Of a stretch of 64,000 nt of DNA, positions 56,236 through 64,000 are shown piece by piece. Numbering within the stretch: position 1 is the stretch's first letter; each line of letters opens with the position of its first letter. Under the pieces are notes generated by a model. It saw only the letters and a list, made by a program, of their open reading frames with translations, had not been told where the DNA came from and ran no database searches. The DNA is from Ephemerocybe angulata (Eukaryota > Basidiomycota > Agaricomycetes > Agaricales > Psathyrellaceae). Where the stretch lies: NCBI GenBank assembly GCA_013368325.1, contig JAACJK010000173.1, positions 1 to 64,000 on the forward strand. Direction: 5' to 3'. Position numbers and translations under genes: made by a program.

Positions 56236-59200
56236 AGCGGGTGCCCGTCCGTGCTGCCGCACGCGTACCCATCGCTATGTGTTCCACTTCCTCCTATGAC
56301 TCCATCTCATCGTGTACTATTAGTTCTATTCGTGAAATTGATCCTACTTCAGACCATTTCCGAGTACGAACAACGTTGAGAGGTCGCAACAGGAGCACTA
56401 GCTCAGCAGCCATGATAGATTGTGGGGCCACCGCCCTCTTTCTTGACCACCCTTTTGTCCTAAAGCATCACATCACAATCTTCCCGCTCCGTCACCCCAT
56501 CCTCCTTCGCAACATTGATGGCTCCCCAAACACTGCCGGGGACATCACCCACTTCGCGCGTCTTCACCTCACGGTCGGACCCCACAACCGCTGGACAGAC
56601 TTTCTTGTCACCGACCTAGGAGGTGAGAACATCATCCTGGGGCTCCCCTGGCTTCGCCAGGTTAACCCAGAGATCGACTGGACAAAGGGTATTGTGCGCA
56701 TCAACCCCCGAGCCACCATCGAGGACGTTCCTGAGGACCCGAACCCGAGCTACGCTCTGGGGGAACCGTCCAACGGATCTGTCCTGGAAGAGATCTATGC
56801 CTCGAGCGCACCCCCGGACCCCATCGCATCTGTTCCAGAGCTCCTACCCTCACGCCGTCATCCCCGCGCCTCGGTAGAGGAGGTGCCGGAGGAAAGACAT
56901 CCGTGTTTGGACTTAGGGGAACCCTCTGACGGAGCGATTCTGGAGGAGATCTACGCCTCTTGGCCCACGCTCCCCAGCTCTCCAACTCCCGAACCTGCCC
57001 CACCGTCGTCGCCCCCTCCTGTGGAAGAGAAGCCCGAAACCCCCTTCTGCCGAATCCGTGCTAACCGAACCACTCGACGCCGCTGGCTTCGAGCCAGTAT
57101 CATCGAGCGCACAGATGAGGAACTGTGGTGTTCGGCTGGCTTCACCTACTCCCAGAAGATCGCTGAGGACGCGAAGAAAGGTAAACCGGAGAGAACACTT
57201 GAGGAGATCATCCCTGCCCACTACCGAGAACACGCCGCCGTCTTTTCTGAGCAAGAGTCTACTCGACTTCCAAGCCACAAGGACTGGGATCATGCCATCG
57301 AGCTCACACCCGGCGCTCCAGCCAACATCCGCACCAAAATCTATCCCATGTCCCTAGATGAACAAGCCGTGCTCGATACATTCCTCCAGGAGAACCTCGC
57401 CAAAGGATACATCCAGCCCTCCAAGTCGCCCATCTCCTCCCCTGTTTTCTTCATCAAGAAGAAGGACGGAACTCTCCGCTTCATCCAGGACTACCGCCGT
57501 CTCAACGAGTACACCATCAAGAACCGCTACCCGCTCCCTCTCGTCGCCGATATCATCAGCCGTCTCCGAGGTGCCAAGTACTTCACCAAGTTTGACGTCC
57601 GCTGGGGATACAACAACGCCCGCATAAAGGAGGGAGATGAGTGGAAAGCTGCGTTCGCCACCAGTCGAGGCCTCTTCGAACCCAAAGTCATGTTTTTCGG
57701 TCTAACCAACTCACCTGCCACATTCCAGGGCCTCATGAACTCGATCTTCTCAGATCTGGTCGCCTCCGGCAAGGTGGCGGTCTACCTCGACGACATCCTC
57801 ATCTTCACCATGGACCTGGAAGAACACCGCCGCATCACCCACGAAGTCCTCCGTCGCCTGCGACAGCATGACCTCTACCTACGTCCTGAGAAGTGTGAGT
57901 TCGAGAAGGAGGAGATTGAGTATTTGGGTATGGTTATCCGAGAGGGAGAGGTGAGCATGGACCCTGCCAAGGTCCAAGCCGTCCGTGGCTGGCCCGTACC
58001 GCGCAATGTCCGCGAAGTCCGAGGATTCCTGGGCTTTGCCAACTTCTACCGCCGCTTCATCAAGGACTTCTCCAAAGTCGCCCGCCCCCTCCATGACCTC
58101 ACCAAGAAGAACACCCTGTTCGAATGGACTGACGAGCGCCAACAAGCCTTCGAAACCCTCCGTGACGCCTTTATCTCGGCCCCCGTCCTCGCTCTCTGGG
58201 ATCCTGACCGCCCTACTCGCATCGAAGTCGATGCCTCTGGCTTCGCCACCGGAGGTGCCCTTCTCCAGCAAGCTGCTGATGGCGCCTGGCATCCTGTCGC
58301 CTTCCGATCAGCGTCTATGGACCCAGCTCAGCGAAACTACGAGATCTACGACCGAGAGATGCTAGCCATCATCGAAGCCCTCAAAGATTGGCGCCCGTTC
58401 CTGGAAGGTCTCCCTGACACCTTCGGGATCGTAACCGATCATGCTAACCTGAAGTACTGGCGCACGGCCCAAGATCTGGCACGACGACAGGCGAGATGGG
58501 CTCTGTACCTCTCCCGCTTCGACTTCCGTCTCGAACACCGCCCGGGTGCCGCTAACACCCAAGCTGACCCCCTCTCGCGCATGCCCCACCATCATGTCTC
58601 GGACTCTGACGACAACACCCAGCGCACTGTCCTCTGCCCTGAACACTTCGCCAAACTCGCAGCTGCTTCCCAGTTCACCAACCCCCTAGAAGACCGAATT
58701 CGTCGTGCGAGTGCACGCGAATCTGTGGTCTTGGGAGGGCTAGAGAAGCTGCGCAAGTTTGGACCCCAGAAACTCGTCAACGGGTTGACAGAGTGGACAG
58801 AGGAGAACGGGTTAGTACGGTTCAGAGGCAAGGTATACGTCCCAGCAGATGATGAACTCCGGCGAGAGGTGGTGAAGCAGTGCCACGATGACCCCACTTC
58901 AGGCCATCCCGGGAACCATGCAACCCTCGAACGAGTCGAGCGGTTGTACTGGTGGCCCACGATGCGCGCTTTTGTGAAGAAGTACGTCGAAGGCTGCGAT
59001 CTCTGTGCTAGACACAAGCATGCCCAGCACCCTCGTGCCCTCACCCAGCCCATGGACGTCCCCGAAGGCCCTTGGGAGGCTGTTGGAGTTGACCTCATCA
59101 CACAGCTACCACCCGCCCATGGCTTCGATGCAGTCATCGTCTTCACCGACTTCTTCACCAAGCAGATCCACGCACTCCCCTGCTCCTCCACCATCTCGAC

Positions 59201-60152
59201 TGAAGGTGTCGTTGACATCTACTACCGAGAGATCTTCCGCCTCCACGGTTTGCCCCTTCGTTTCATCAGCGACCGAGGGCCCCAGTTCGCCTCTAACGTC
59301 ATGCGCACTCTCCTCCAACGCCTCGGGATTGGATCCAACCTCACAACGGCCTACCACCCTCAGGCCAATGGCCAGACTGAGCGTGCAAACCAGGAAGTCG
59401 AGAAGCACCTTCGCTTCTATGTCAGTCGACGACAGGACGATTGGGACCAGCACCTCCCTATGGCTGAGTTCGTTATCAACTCCCGCATCCACTCTGCTCA
59501 TAACCGCTCCCCCTTCGAGGTTATCTACGGCTACTCCCCCCACTTCAACATTCCCATCGGCGCTACCACCGGGGTCCGCGGTGTCGACGAACGCATCCAG
59601 GACCTTCTAGACACCCGGAAAGACGTTGAAGCGGCCTTACGAATGGAGAAAGCCCGCCAGAAGACAACCTTTGAAGCTGGGAAACGAACAGCACACACCT
59701 TCGCCGTGGACGACTACGTCTGGCTCAGCGCCAAGAACATCAACATCAAGGTGCCCACTCGAAAGCTTGGGGACTTCCAGCTCGGCCCCTACAAGGTCAT
59801 TGAGAAGGTCGGCGACCTTGACTACCGTCTCGCACTCCCTCAGTCTCTATCCCGCCTCCATCCTGTCTTCCACGTCGACAAGCTTAGTCCCTGGAAAGGG
59901 AACGACACCAACGGCATCCTACCTCCCCCACCAGAGCCTGTTGAACTCGAGGACGGGACAGAGTTTGAAGTTCAGGATGTGCTGGACAGTAGGGAGGTCA
60001 AGCGTGGACGAAAGCGCTGGGTCGAATACCTCATCAGCTGGAAGGGCTACAACGACAGCGAGAACTCTTGGGAACCCCTTACCAACCTTGGGAACGCAGC
60101 TGAAGCCGTTACGGAGTTCCACCTTCGACACCCCACGGCACCCCGACCATAG
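56232..60152 (+). CDS. pol: Pol polyprotein of the gypsy chromovirus
   Basis: An uninterrupted frame of about 1,306 codons in the -1 frame of gag. Order with rough codon numbers from 56,232: aspartic protease MIDCGATALFLD (about 60; DCG instead of the usual DS/TG), a linker with two E-E-I-Y-A-S repeats, and reverse transcriptase (FIKKKDGTLRFIQDYRRLN, TKFDVRWGYNNARI, VYLDDILIF at about 517). RNase H follows (IEVDASGFATGGAL about 663, DREMLAIIEALKDW), then the integrase zinc-binding HHCC region (HPGNHATLERV...CDLCARHK about 890-930). The integrase core is GVDLITQL about 952, SDRGPQFAS about 1012, and ANGQTERANQEVEKHLR. The C-terminal chromodomain (WVEYLISWKGYNDSENSWEP about 1260) marks it as a chromovirus that probably targets marked chromatin. 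All catalytic motifs are present. It is translated most likely by frameshift from gag. Confidence 0.96.
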   Translation: MKRVPVRAAARVPIAMCSTSSYDSISSCTISSIREIDPTSDHFRVRTTLRGRNRSTSSAAMIDCGATALFLDHPFVLKHHITIFPLRHPILLRNIDGSPNTAGDITHFARLHLTVGPHNRWTDFLVTDLGGENIILGLPWLRQVNPEIDWTKGIVRINPRATIEDVPEDPNPSYALGEPSNGSVLEEIYASSAPPDPIASVPELLPSRRHPRASVEEVPEERHPCLDLGEPSDGAILEEIYASWPTLPSSPTPEPAPPSSPPPVEEKPETPFCRIRANRTTRRRWLRASIIERTDEELWCSAGFTYSQKIAEDAKKGKPERTLEEIIPAHYREHAAVFSEQESTRLPSHKDWDHAIELTPGAPANIRTKIYPMSLDEQAVLDTFLQENLAKGYIQPSKSPISSPVFFIKKKDGTLRFIQDYRRLNEYTIKNRYPLPLVADIISRLRGAKYFTKFDVRWGYNNARIKEGDEWKAAFATSRGLFEPKVMFFGLTNSPATFQGLMNSIFSDLVASGKVAVYLDDILIFTMDLEEHRRITHEVLRRLRQHDLYLRPEKCEFEKEEIEYLGMVIREGEVSMDPAKVQAVRGWPVPRNVREVRGFLGFANFYRRFIKDFSKVARPLHDLTKKNTLFEWTDERQQAFETLRDAFISAPVLALWDPDRPTRIEVDASGFATGGALLQQAADGAWHPVAFRSASMDPAQRNYEIYDREMLAIIEALKDWRPFLEGLPDTFGIVTDHANLKYWRTAQDLARRQARWALYLSRFDFRLEHRPGAANTQADPLSRMPHHHVSDSDDNTQRTVLCPEHFAKLAAASQFTNPLEDRIRRASARESVVLGGLEKLRKFGPQKLVNGLTEWTEENGLVRFRGKVYVPADDELRREVVKQCHDDPTSGHPGNHATLERVERLYWWPTMRAFVKKYVEGCDLCARHKHAQHPRALTQPMDVPEGPWEAVGVDLITQLPPAHGFDAVIVFTDFFTKQIHALPCSSTISTEGVVDIYYREIFRLHGLPLRFISDRGPQFASNVMRTLLQRLGIGSNLTTAYHPQANGQTERANQEVEKHLRFYVSRRQDDWDQHLPMAEFVINSRIHSAHNRSPFEVIYGYSPHFNIPIGATTGVRGVDERIQDLLDTRKDVEAALRMEKARQKTTFEAGKRTAHTFAVDDYVWLSAKNINIKVPTRKLGDFQLGPYKVIEKVGDLDYRLALPQSLSRLHPVFHVDKLSPWKGNDTNGILPPPPEPVELEDGTEFEVQDVLDSREVKRGRKRWVEYLISWKGYNDSENSWEPLTNLGNAAEAVTEFHLRHPTAPRP

Positions 60153-60172
60153 TCATCGAGGACGATGAGTTC

Positions 60173-60184
60173 TAGGAGGGGGGT
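60173..60184 (+). promoter_or_regulatory. Polypurine tract
   Basis: TAGGAGGGGGGT ends two bases before the 3' LTR, in the expected place for plus-strand DNA priming. Confidence 0.8.
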
Positions 60185-60186
60185 AA

Positions 60187-60736
60187 TGTCGTGAACACCG
60201 GTCAGCCTACCTATTTTCTCTTCTTTTCCTTTCATTTCTTCCTTTACTATTCATTCGTGCGCATTCCTGCACACTCTTGCACACCTTTGCACACCCTTGC
60301 ACACCTTCACACTGCCTTCGCTCTTCTGAGCCTTCCCCTCACTTCATGCACAGCACGTTTGTGCTTCTTATTCTCGTGCACAGCACGTTCACACCTTGTT
60401 CACACCTTTGTTCTCAGGCGCACTGCCCGCGCGCTGCCTTTTAGTCATATCGACTCATATGGACTCTATTGTTCTTTGGATCATTCTATTGTTCTATTTT
60501 CGTTCGAGATCATCTGGACACATATATACTCGTAGCTACTCGTTCATTATTCCCCACTTGATCTCTTTGACTATACAGGTACATAGTCGCTTTGCTCCTA
60601 TTCCCTGTATCCTATTTACCTTTGACTATACAGCTCTTGTATCTGCATCGCTGCTCGTCGCTCGTCCGACCTCTGCTCCTCTGCTCTCTGCTCTCTGCTC
60701 GTCGCTTGTCCGACATCAGCCGGCGTCTTCGCCACA
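60187..60736 (+). repeat. 3' LTR of the gypsy element
   Basis: 550 bp, the same as the 5' LTR except for one visible substitution at 60,707. The GAAAG target-site duplication follows. Confidence 0.95.
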
Positions 60737-62125
60737 GAAAGCCCGAACAAAAGCGAGAATCGACAAGCACGAAGCCACGAGCGGTAGTATCCTACCACTG
60801 AAGCTTAACGGCCCCACAATACCCTCCCCCCTCCATCACATCTCTTCCCGCCAGCAGCATGAAACACGAAGAGGTCAGAGCGCGCGCAGCCAGAGACAAC
60901 TCAGATAACGCCGAGACGAATCCAGACGCGACACGAACGAGAACTATGCATGACTGAAAGACGAGCCAAGAAGGGCTCAGTAGAGGAAACGGAGGTGAGG
61001 GCGAAGCTGAACACGAAGCCCAGGAGAATCAACGTCGCTGGGCTCATAGACGTGCCATAGCCGGTCTCAGGGAGAACCAGCCAAGGCCCGAAATCCGAGA
61101 GTCGTCATAGCCTGGAGGAGACAGTCCGGGTCGAAGCGTCTACCGTCGCAGAGTCGTTAGCGTCGTCAGCAGCAGCTGCTACACCAGCAGTCGCATGAGC
61201 AAAAGCATCAGCACGATGCATGCGTAACAGTATGTCGGACCCCAAGATTCCCAATCCAGATACACCACTGAACTGAAACGCCCCAGCGTCGTCAAAGAGG
61301 TACGGAACAGCCGGGAGCGAGATATCAACACAATGCTCGAATCGATACCGTCGAAAAGCGCTGGCTCTAATTCGGCAGGCGTAGGAATGCGGTCGTCGAT
61401 GTCGTGGGCAGCGAGGCGGAGCGTGCAAATAGCGAGACGGAGGAGAGACGGGAGGAGCGGAGACGAGAAGACGAGCATAAGCTGTTAGGAACTCTCAGCG
61501 ACACGGAGCCTTAACACGGAGCTGAGACATCACCTATTGTTCTGGGCCAGCACGCCTGCGAGATATTGTCACCGAGCTAGGCACGCTCGTGTGGGAGCCG
61601 GGGGCGAGCTACGGCAAAGGCTAGAGCAGGGGTGCGGTTCCCGCCGTCGAGGGAGGCAGACTTGGTAGAATCAGAGGTCGGCGCAGGCTCCGACGGGATT
61701 ATATAGATGCTTGGAGGCCTTGGGAGGCGATTCCGGCGAGGATGGCGCCAAGCGTGGAGGAGGGCTTGTGAACGGAGACGAGGGAGGGAGGAAGCACTGC
61801 GATAGTGTTAGGGGCGACGAAGTGGGGATAGGGGATGAAGTACGGACCGGAGAAGGGGTCGGGGTCACCGCAGAGGTTTTGGGGGTGTCTGGAGAGCGAT
61901 GAGTAGGAGCGCGTACGGGCGATGGACCTGCTGCAGATTCCTCCCACCGTTATCTGCGCCAGCGGCAACGGTATTAGTACTGGGGGCGTCTGAGGCGCTA
62001 AGACGACGTGCGCTGTGTCGCCCTTGCCTAGAAAGCGATGAGATTCCGAAATATCGCGCATACATGCGACACACCTCGTGCTGCCTCTGGCGCCTACTGC
62101 TCGGGCTTCACATTCTCCACACTCT
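60737..62125. other. Gene-poor flank right of the gypsy element
   Basis: I see no supported gene. A minus-strand frame at 62,061-61,699 (containing GPYFIPYPHFVAP) is moderately protein-like and could be a downstream exon of the homeodomain gene, but no splice connection was found. Confidence 0.35.
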
Positions 62126-62511
62126 TCACCTCCTCCTCATCCTTCTAAGCTCGCACGCTCCTCCCCCTAGCCCTCTCCTCCCGCACCCTGCTTTCCTCCT
62201 CTCTGCCTCATCATCCGCCATATCCATCTCATAACTCCCCTCCGGAATCTCAACCCCCATCTTCTTCGCGCGCGCACGGCAGCGGTACCACCACTTATGC
62301 ACCTTCGCCCGTCGAGGCCGCGCGCAGCGGCCCACGCAGCCTGAGAGGCGGGGGTGGGGATGCGGCGGTCGAGCGCCCAGATCGCTGTGAGGCGCGCGAA
62401 GTGGGCTGGGGTGAGGGTCGTCGTCGTCGGCTTGGGGATCGCCGATGCGGTTGGAGTGCGTTTGCGTTTCTTGGAGGGGGCTGAAGGGGCGGAGGTGGGA
62501 GAGTGAGCCAT
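62126..62511 (-). pseudogene. Homeodomain gene fragment with a frameshift inside the homeodomain
   Basis: From ATG 62,511 the frame reads MAHSPTSAPSAPSKKRKRTP, then LTPAHFARLTAIWALDRRIP and ASQAAWAAARGLDGR. The text of helix 3 continues in a different frame (AKVHKWWYRCRARAKKMG, then EIPEGSYEMDM) to a stop at 62,126. Helices 1 and 2 with RIP.P.S..AWA.ARGL and the VH.WWYR.RA.AKK recognition helix are typical of basidiomycete homeodomain proteins. The switch needs a one-base change near 62,313-62,318, with no splice sites available, so it is a frameshift mutation or a sequence error. Target genes are unknown. Confidence 0.62.
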
Positions 62512-64000
62512 CGTGCGCTGGTGAGGGGATGAGGGAAGGAAGGAAAGCGCGTCACGGGTTGGGGCGCTTATGTCGAGGCTGATGCCAAACAACGACCAAA
62601 GCGAGTCCCAGACGCACCCCTGAGCCTTGAGGAGCCCTCAGGGTTGATAGGTTCGGAGCAGCCTGCACACATGTACCCATATGATGGAACATTTACGCAA
62701 TTCAAATACATAAATCGATTCGCGGGACCGCGCTACACTAGGCTACAACGACTCATACAAAATATGGATACGAATTCGACCTACAACGCTGGCGTCTGTG
62801 TTTCGGGCTGTCTCCTAAATAGATTATAGTCAATGCTTATCTTTTGCGTTCTCATCGGATTCCGACTGAGACCCGGAGCTTCAACTGACGTTTCGCATTT
62901 CCCTCTCGTATACACCCTATTTTGCTTCGATTCTCTGATTCTATGATGAATCTTGTCCCGTTCAAGTGCGCACTCTCTGTGATAGTAAATATAGCTGCTG
63001 AGCCTGCCTCGCTTTGTCTGGAGGATGTTAGCTGGGTGCCTTGAGTTGGTTTCTGTATCGACTGAGGAATGAATTAGAACGGCTCGGAGTCGCAGGTCTT
63101 GGATAAAAAAATCCAGTGACTTGGATGGATTTCATATATCCTATTTTGCTTCAACTTGTTGATTCTGGGATGAATCCCGTGCCGTTCTGCGCACCCCGTG
63201 ATCACACGCTCAATTATCAAAAAAGCGAGAGACACTCGTCTCATCAATTGCGGATCATAGTCAAAGAAACCTAGCACAACGTTCTTCAAGCTTCACTCCG
63301 CAACCCCAGAATGGTACCAGCCAGAATTTTTATGTCGAGAGCGTGCGTGTATCATCGAAGTACAAGCAATCGTTAGCATCCAAGCGATCACTGAAACGTT
63401 TCTTTTTATGAGTCACATTTCAGATGCTTGAGAGACGAGATGAAAAGATCCATCAGTGCCTCATACAGCGGGTAATCGATAGCAGTCACGTCGTCACCCA
63501 GAATCAGCCAAAGCTCACGAGGAAGCGAATAGAAATAAATTTGGGGGGATAGGTAGAACATGGATGGCACCGATCCCAACACGCTCCTCAGCTCGCTCGG
63601 CACACTTACCCAACTAAGCAGACTACACAACCGACCGTACGTGCAAAGCGCGGTAATGTAAGGTGAAGTTCGAGTAGCTGCAAGTACGTACAACACTGCT
63701 TCACGAGTCCGAGTGCGACTCACGGTAGCCTACGAACGAACAAATATTAACGGGTACTAAGAGTAGCGGGATCCAGAGTTCAGTTACGATGTGCAAACAG
63801 CAAAGATAAGTAAGTACGAGTATCGAGAGCGAATCGAAAACCCAGACAAGATCCCAAGTCGTATGTAGCGCGAGGCGTGTATGTAACAAAGAACCGAAAG
63901 CGCAAGGCAGAGCGGAATCAGAGCCAAAAAACACGATGTACCACGGCGACAGCGAGAAGTGAGAACGAACCCACGACAGGGATCACGAAAGCAAAAAAAC
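62512..64000. other. Right edge, no supported gene
   Basis: It is AT-richer than the rest. A pair of similar stretches near 62,905-62,960 and 63,135-63,190 (CCTATTTTGCTTC..., TTGATTCT..GATGAATC) indicates a small diverged duplication. No ORF has recognisable motifs or introns. Confidence 0.4.

Larger units (their letters stand above)
53954..60736 (+). mobile_element. Complete Ty3/gypsy chromovirus
   Basis: 6,783 bp in total with 550 bp LTRs (53,954-54,503 and 60,187-60,736) and a perfect 5 bp TSD GAAAG (53,949-53,953 and 60,737-60,741). I see only one difference between the LTRs (C at 54,474, T at 60,707). Internal parts are gag, pol with protease-RT-RNase H-integrase-chromodomain order, and a polypurine tract before the 3' LTR. 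All reading frames are open, so it may be able to transpose. Confidence 0.96.

Noticed and set aside
56232..56278. TTG or ATG 56,278 as an independent pol start
   Set aside because: TTG initiation is unlikely in a fungus and the slippery heptamer gives a better explanation; reinitiation at ATG 56,278 cannot be excluded.
62644..62829. Small plus-strand ORF (opening MIGSEQPAHM)
   Set aside because: No motif, intron or paralogue; length is within chance expectation.
1..64000. tRNA or rRNA genes
   Set aside because: I looked for A/B box pairs and conserved rRNA segments and saw none that I could support by eye.

Overview
This is eukaryotic, intron-rich DNA from a filamentous fungus, very probably an agaricomycete basidiomycete (mushroom). 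Introns are short (about 45-100 bp) with GTRNGT donors. The coding content is typical of agaricomycete repeat compartments: CxC2-type KDZ transposases, a Plavaka transposase, a DUF6698 gene, RNase H1 N-terminal-domain proteins, a fungal homeodomain gene, and a Ty3/gypsy chromovirus of basidiomycete type. I recognise no ordinary housekeeping gene. The window is almost entirely mobile elements, their cargo, and relics.

Layout. (A) 1-15.6 kb is a KDZ cargo island that runs off the left edge: KDZ transposase, three small accessory genes, an RNase H1-N-domain gene, a large gene with an 'EWFRW...WWG' architecture, then a 2 kb field of TGCAT(T/C)A motifs. (Relics) 15.9-17.6 kb holds a broken membrane-protein gene and a complete solo LTR with target-site duplication (TSD). 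(Host element) 17,854-51,052 is one DNA transposon with matching terminal inverted repeats (TIRs) and a perfect 8 bp TSD. Its single long gene is cut into three pieces (18.2-20.3, 38.9-40.8 and 49.1-50.9 kb). (B) 20.3-38.9 kb, inside that gene, is a second KDZ island carrying homologues of the island A genes in a different order and orientation. (Plavaka) 40,762-49,087, also inside the host gene, is a Plavaka element with a DUF6698 gene. Its transposase is itself broken by a 554 bp TIR element with a 10 bp TSD. (Gypsy) 53,954-60,736 is a complete, very young chromovirus. (Right edge) 60.7-64 kb contains a frameshifted homeodomain gene and little else.

The most interesting content is the gene set shared by islands A and B. 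Six families recur next to two diverged KDZ transposases: the transposase, acc1 (GLPPYP protein), acc2 (small helical protein), acc3 (tentative), an RNase H1-N/CxxCxGTG protein, and the WWG protein. The RNase H1-N and WWG genes form a head-to-head pair in both islands. Each island also has its own short motif, repeated in its presumed terminal region and inside or beside the cargo. I infer that KDZ elements of this lineage carry a conserved multi-gene cargo module of unknown function.

The insertion order can be read from the nesting. The host element came first, then island B and the Plavaka element inside it, then the small TIR element inside the Plavaka gene. The gypsy element is dated separately by one visible LTR difference and is the youngest I can date. 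Many genes show single lesions (a 1 bp shift in KDZ-A, a 128 bp frame-breaking duplication in the island B RNase H1-N gene, a poly-C shift in the host gene, a 1 bp shift in the homeodomain gene). Gene models were assembled by eye from splice sites, reading frames and comparison between paralogous copies, so exon edges are approximate where noted.
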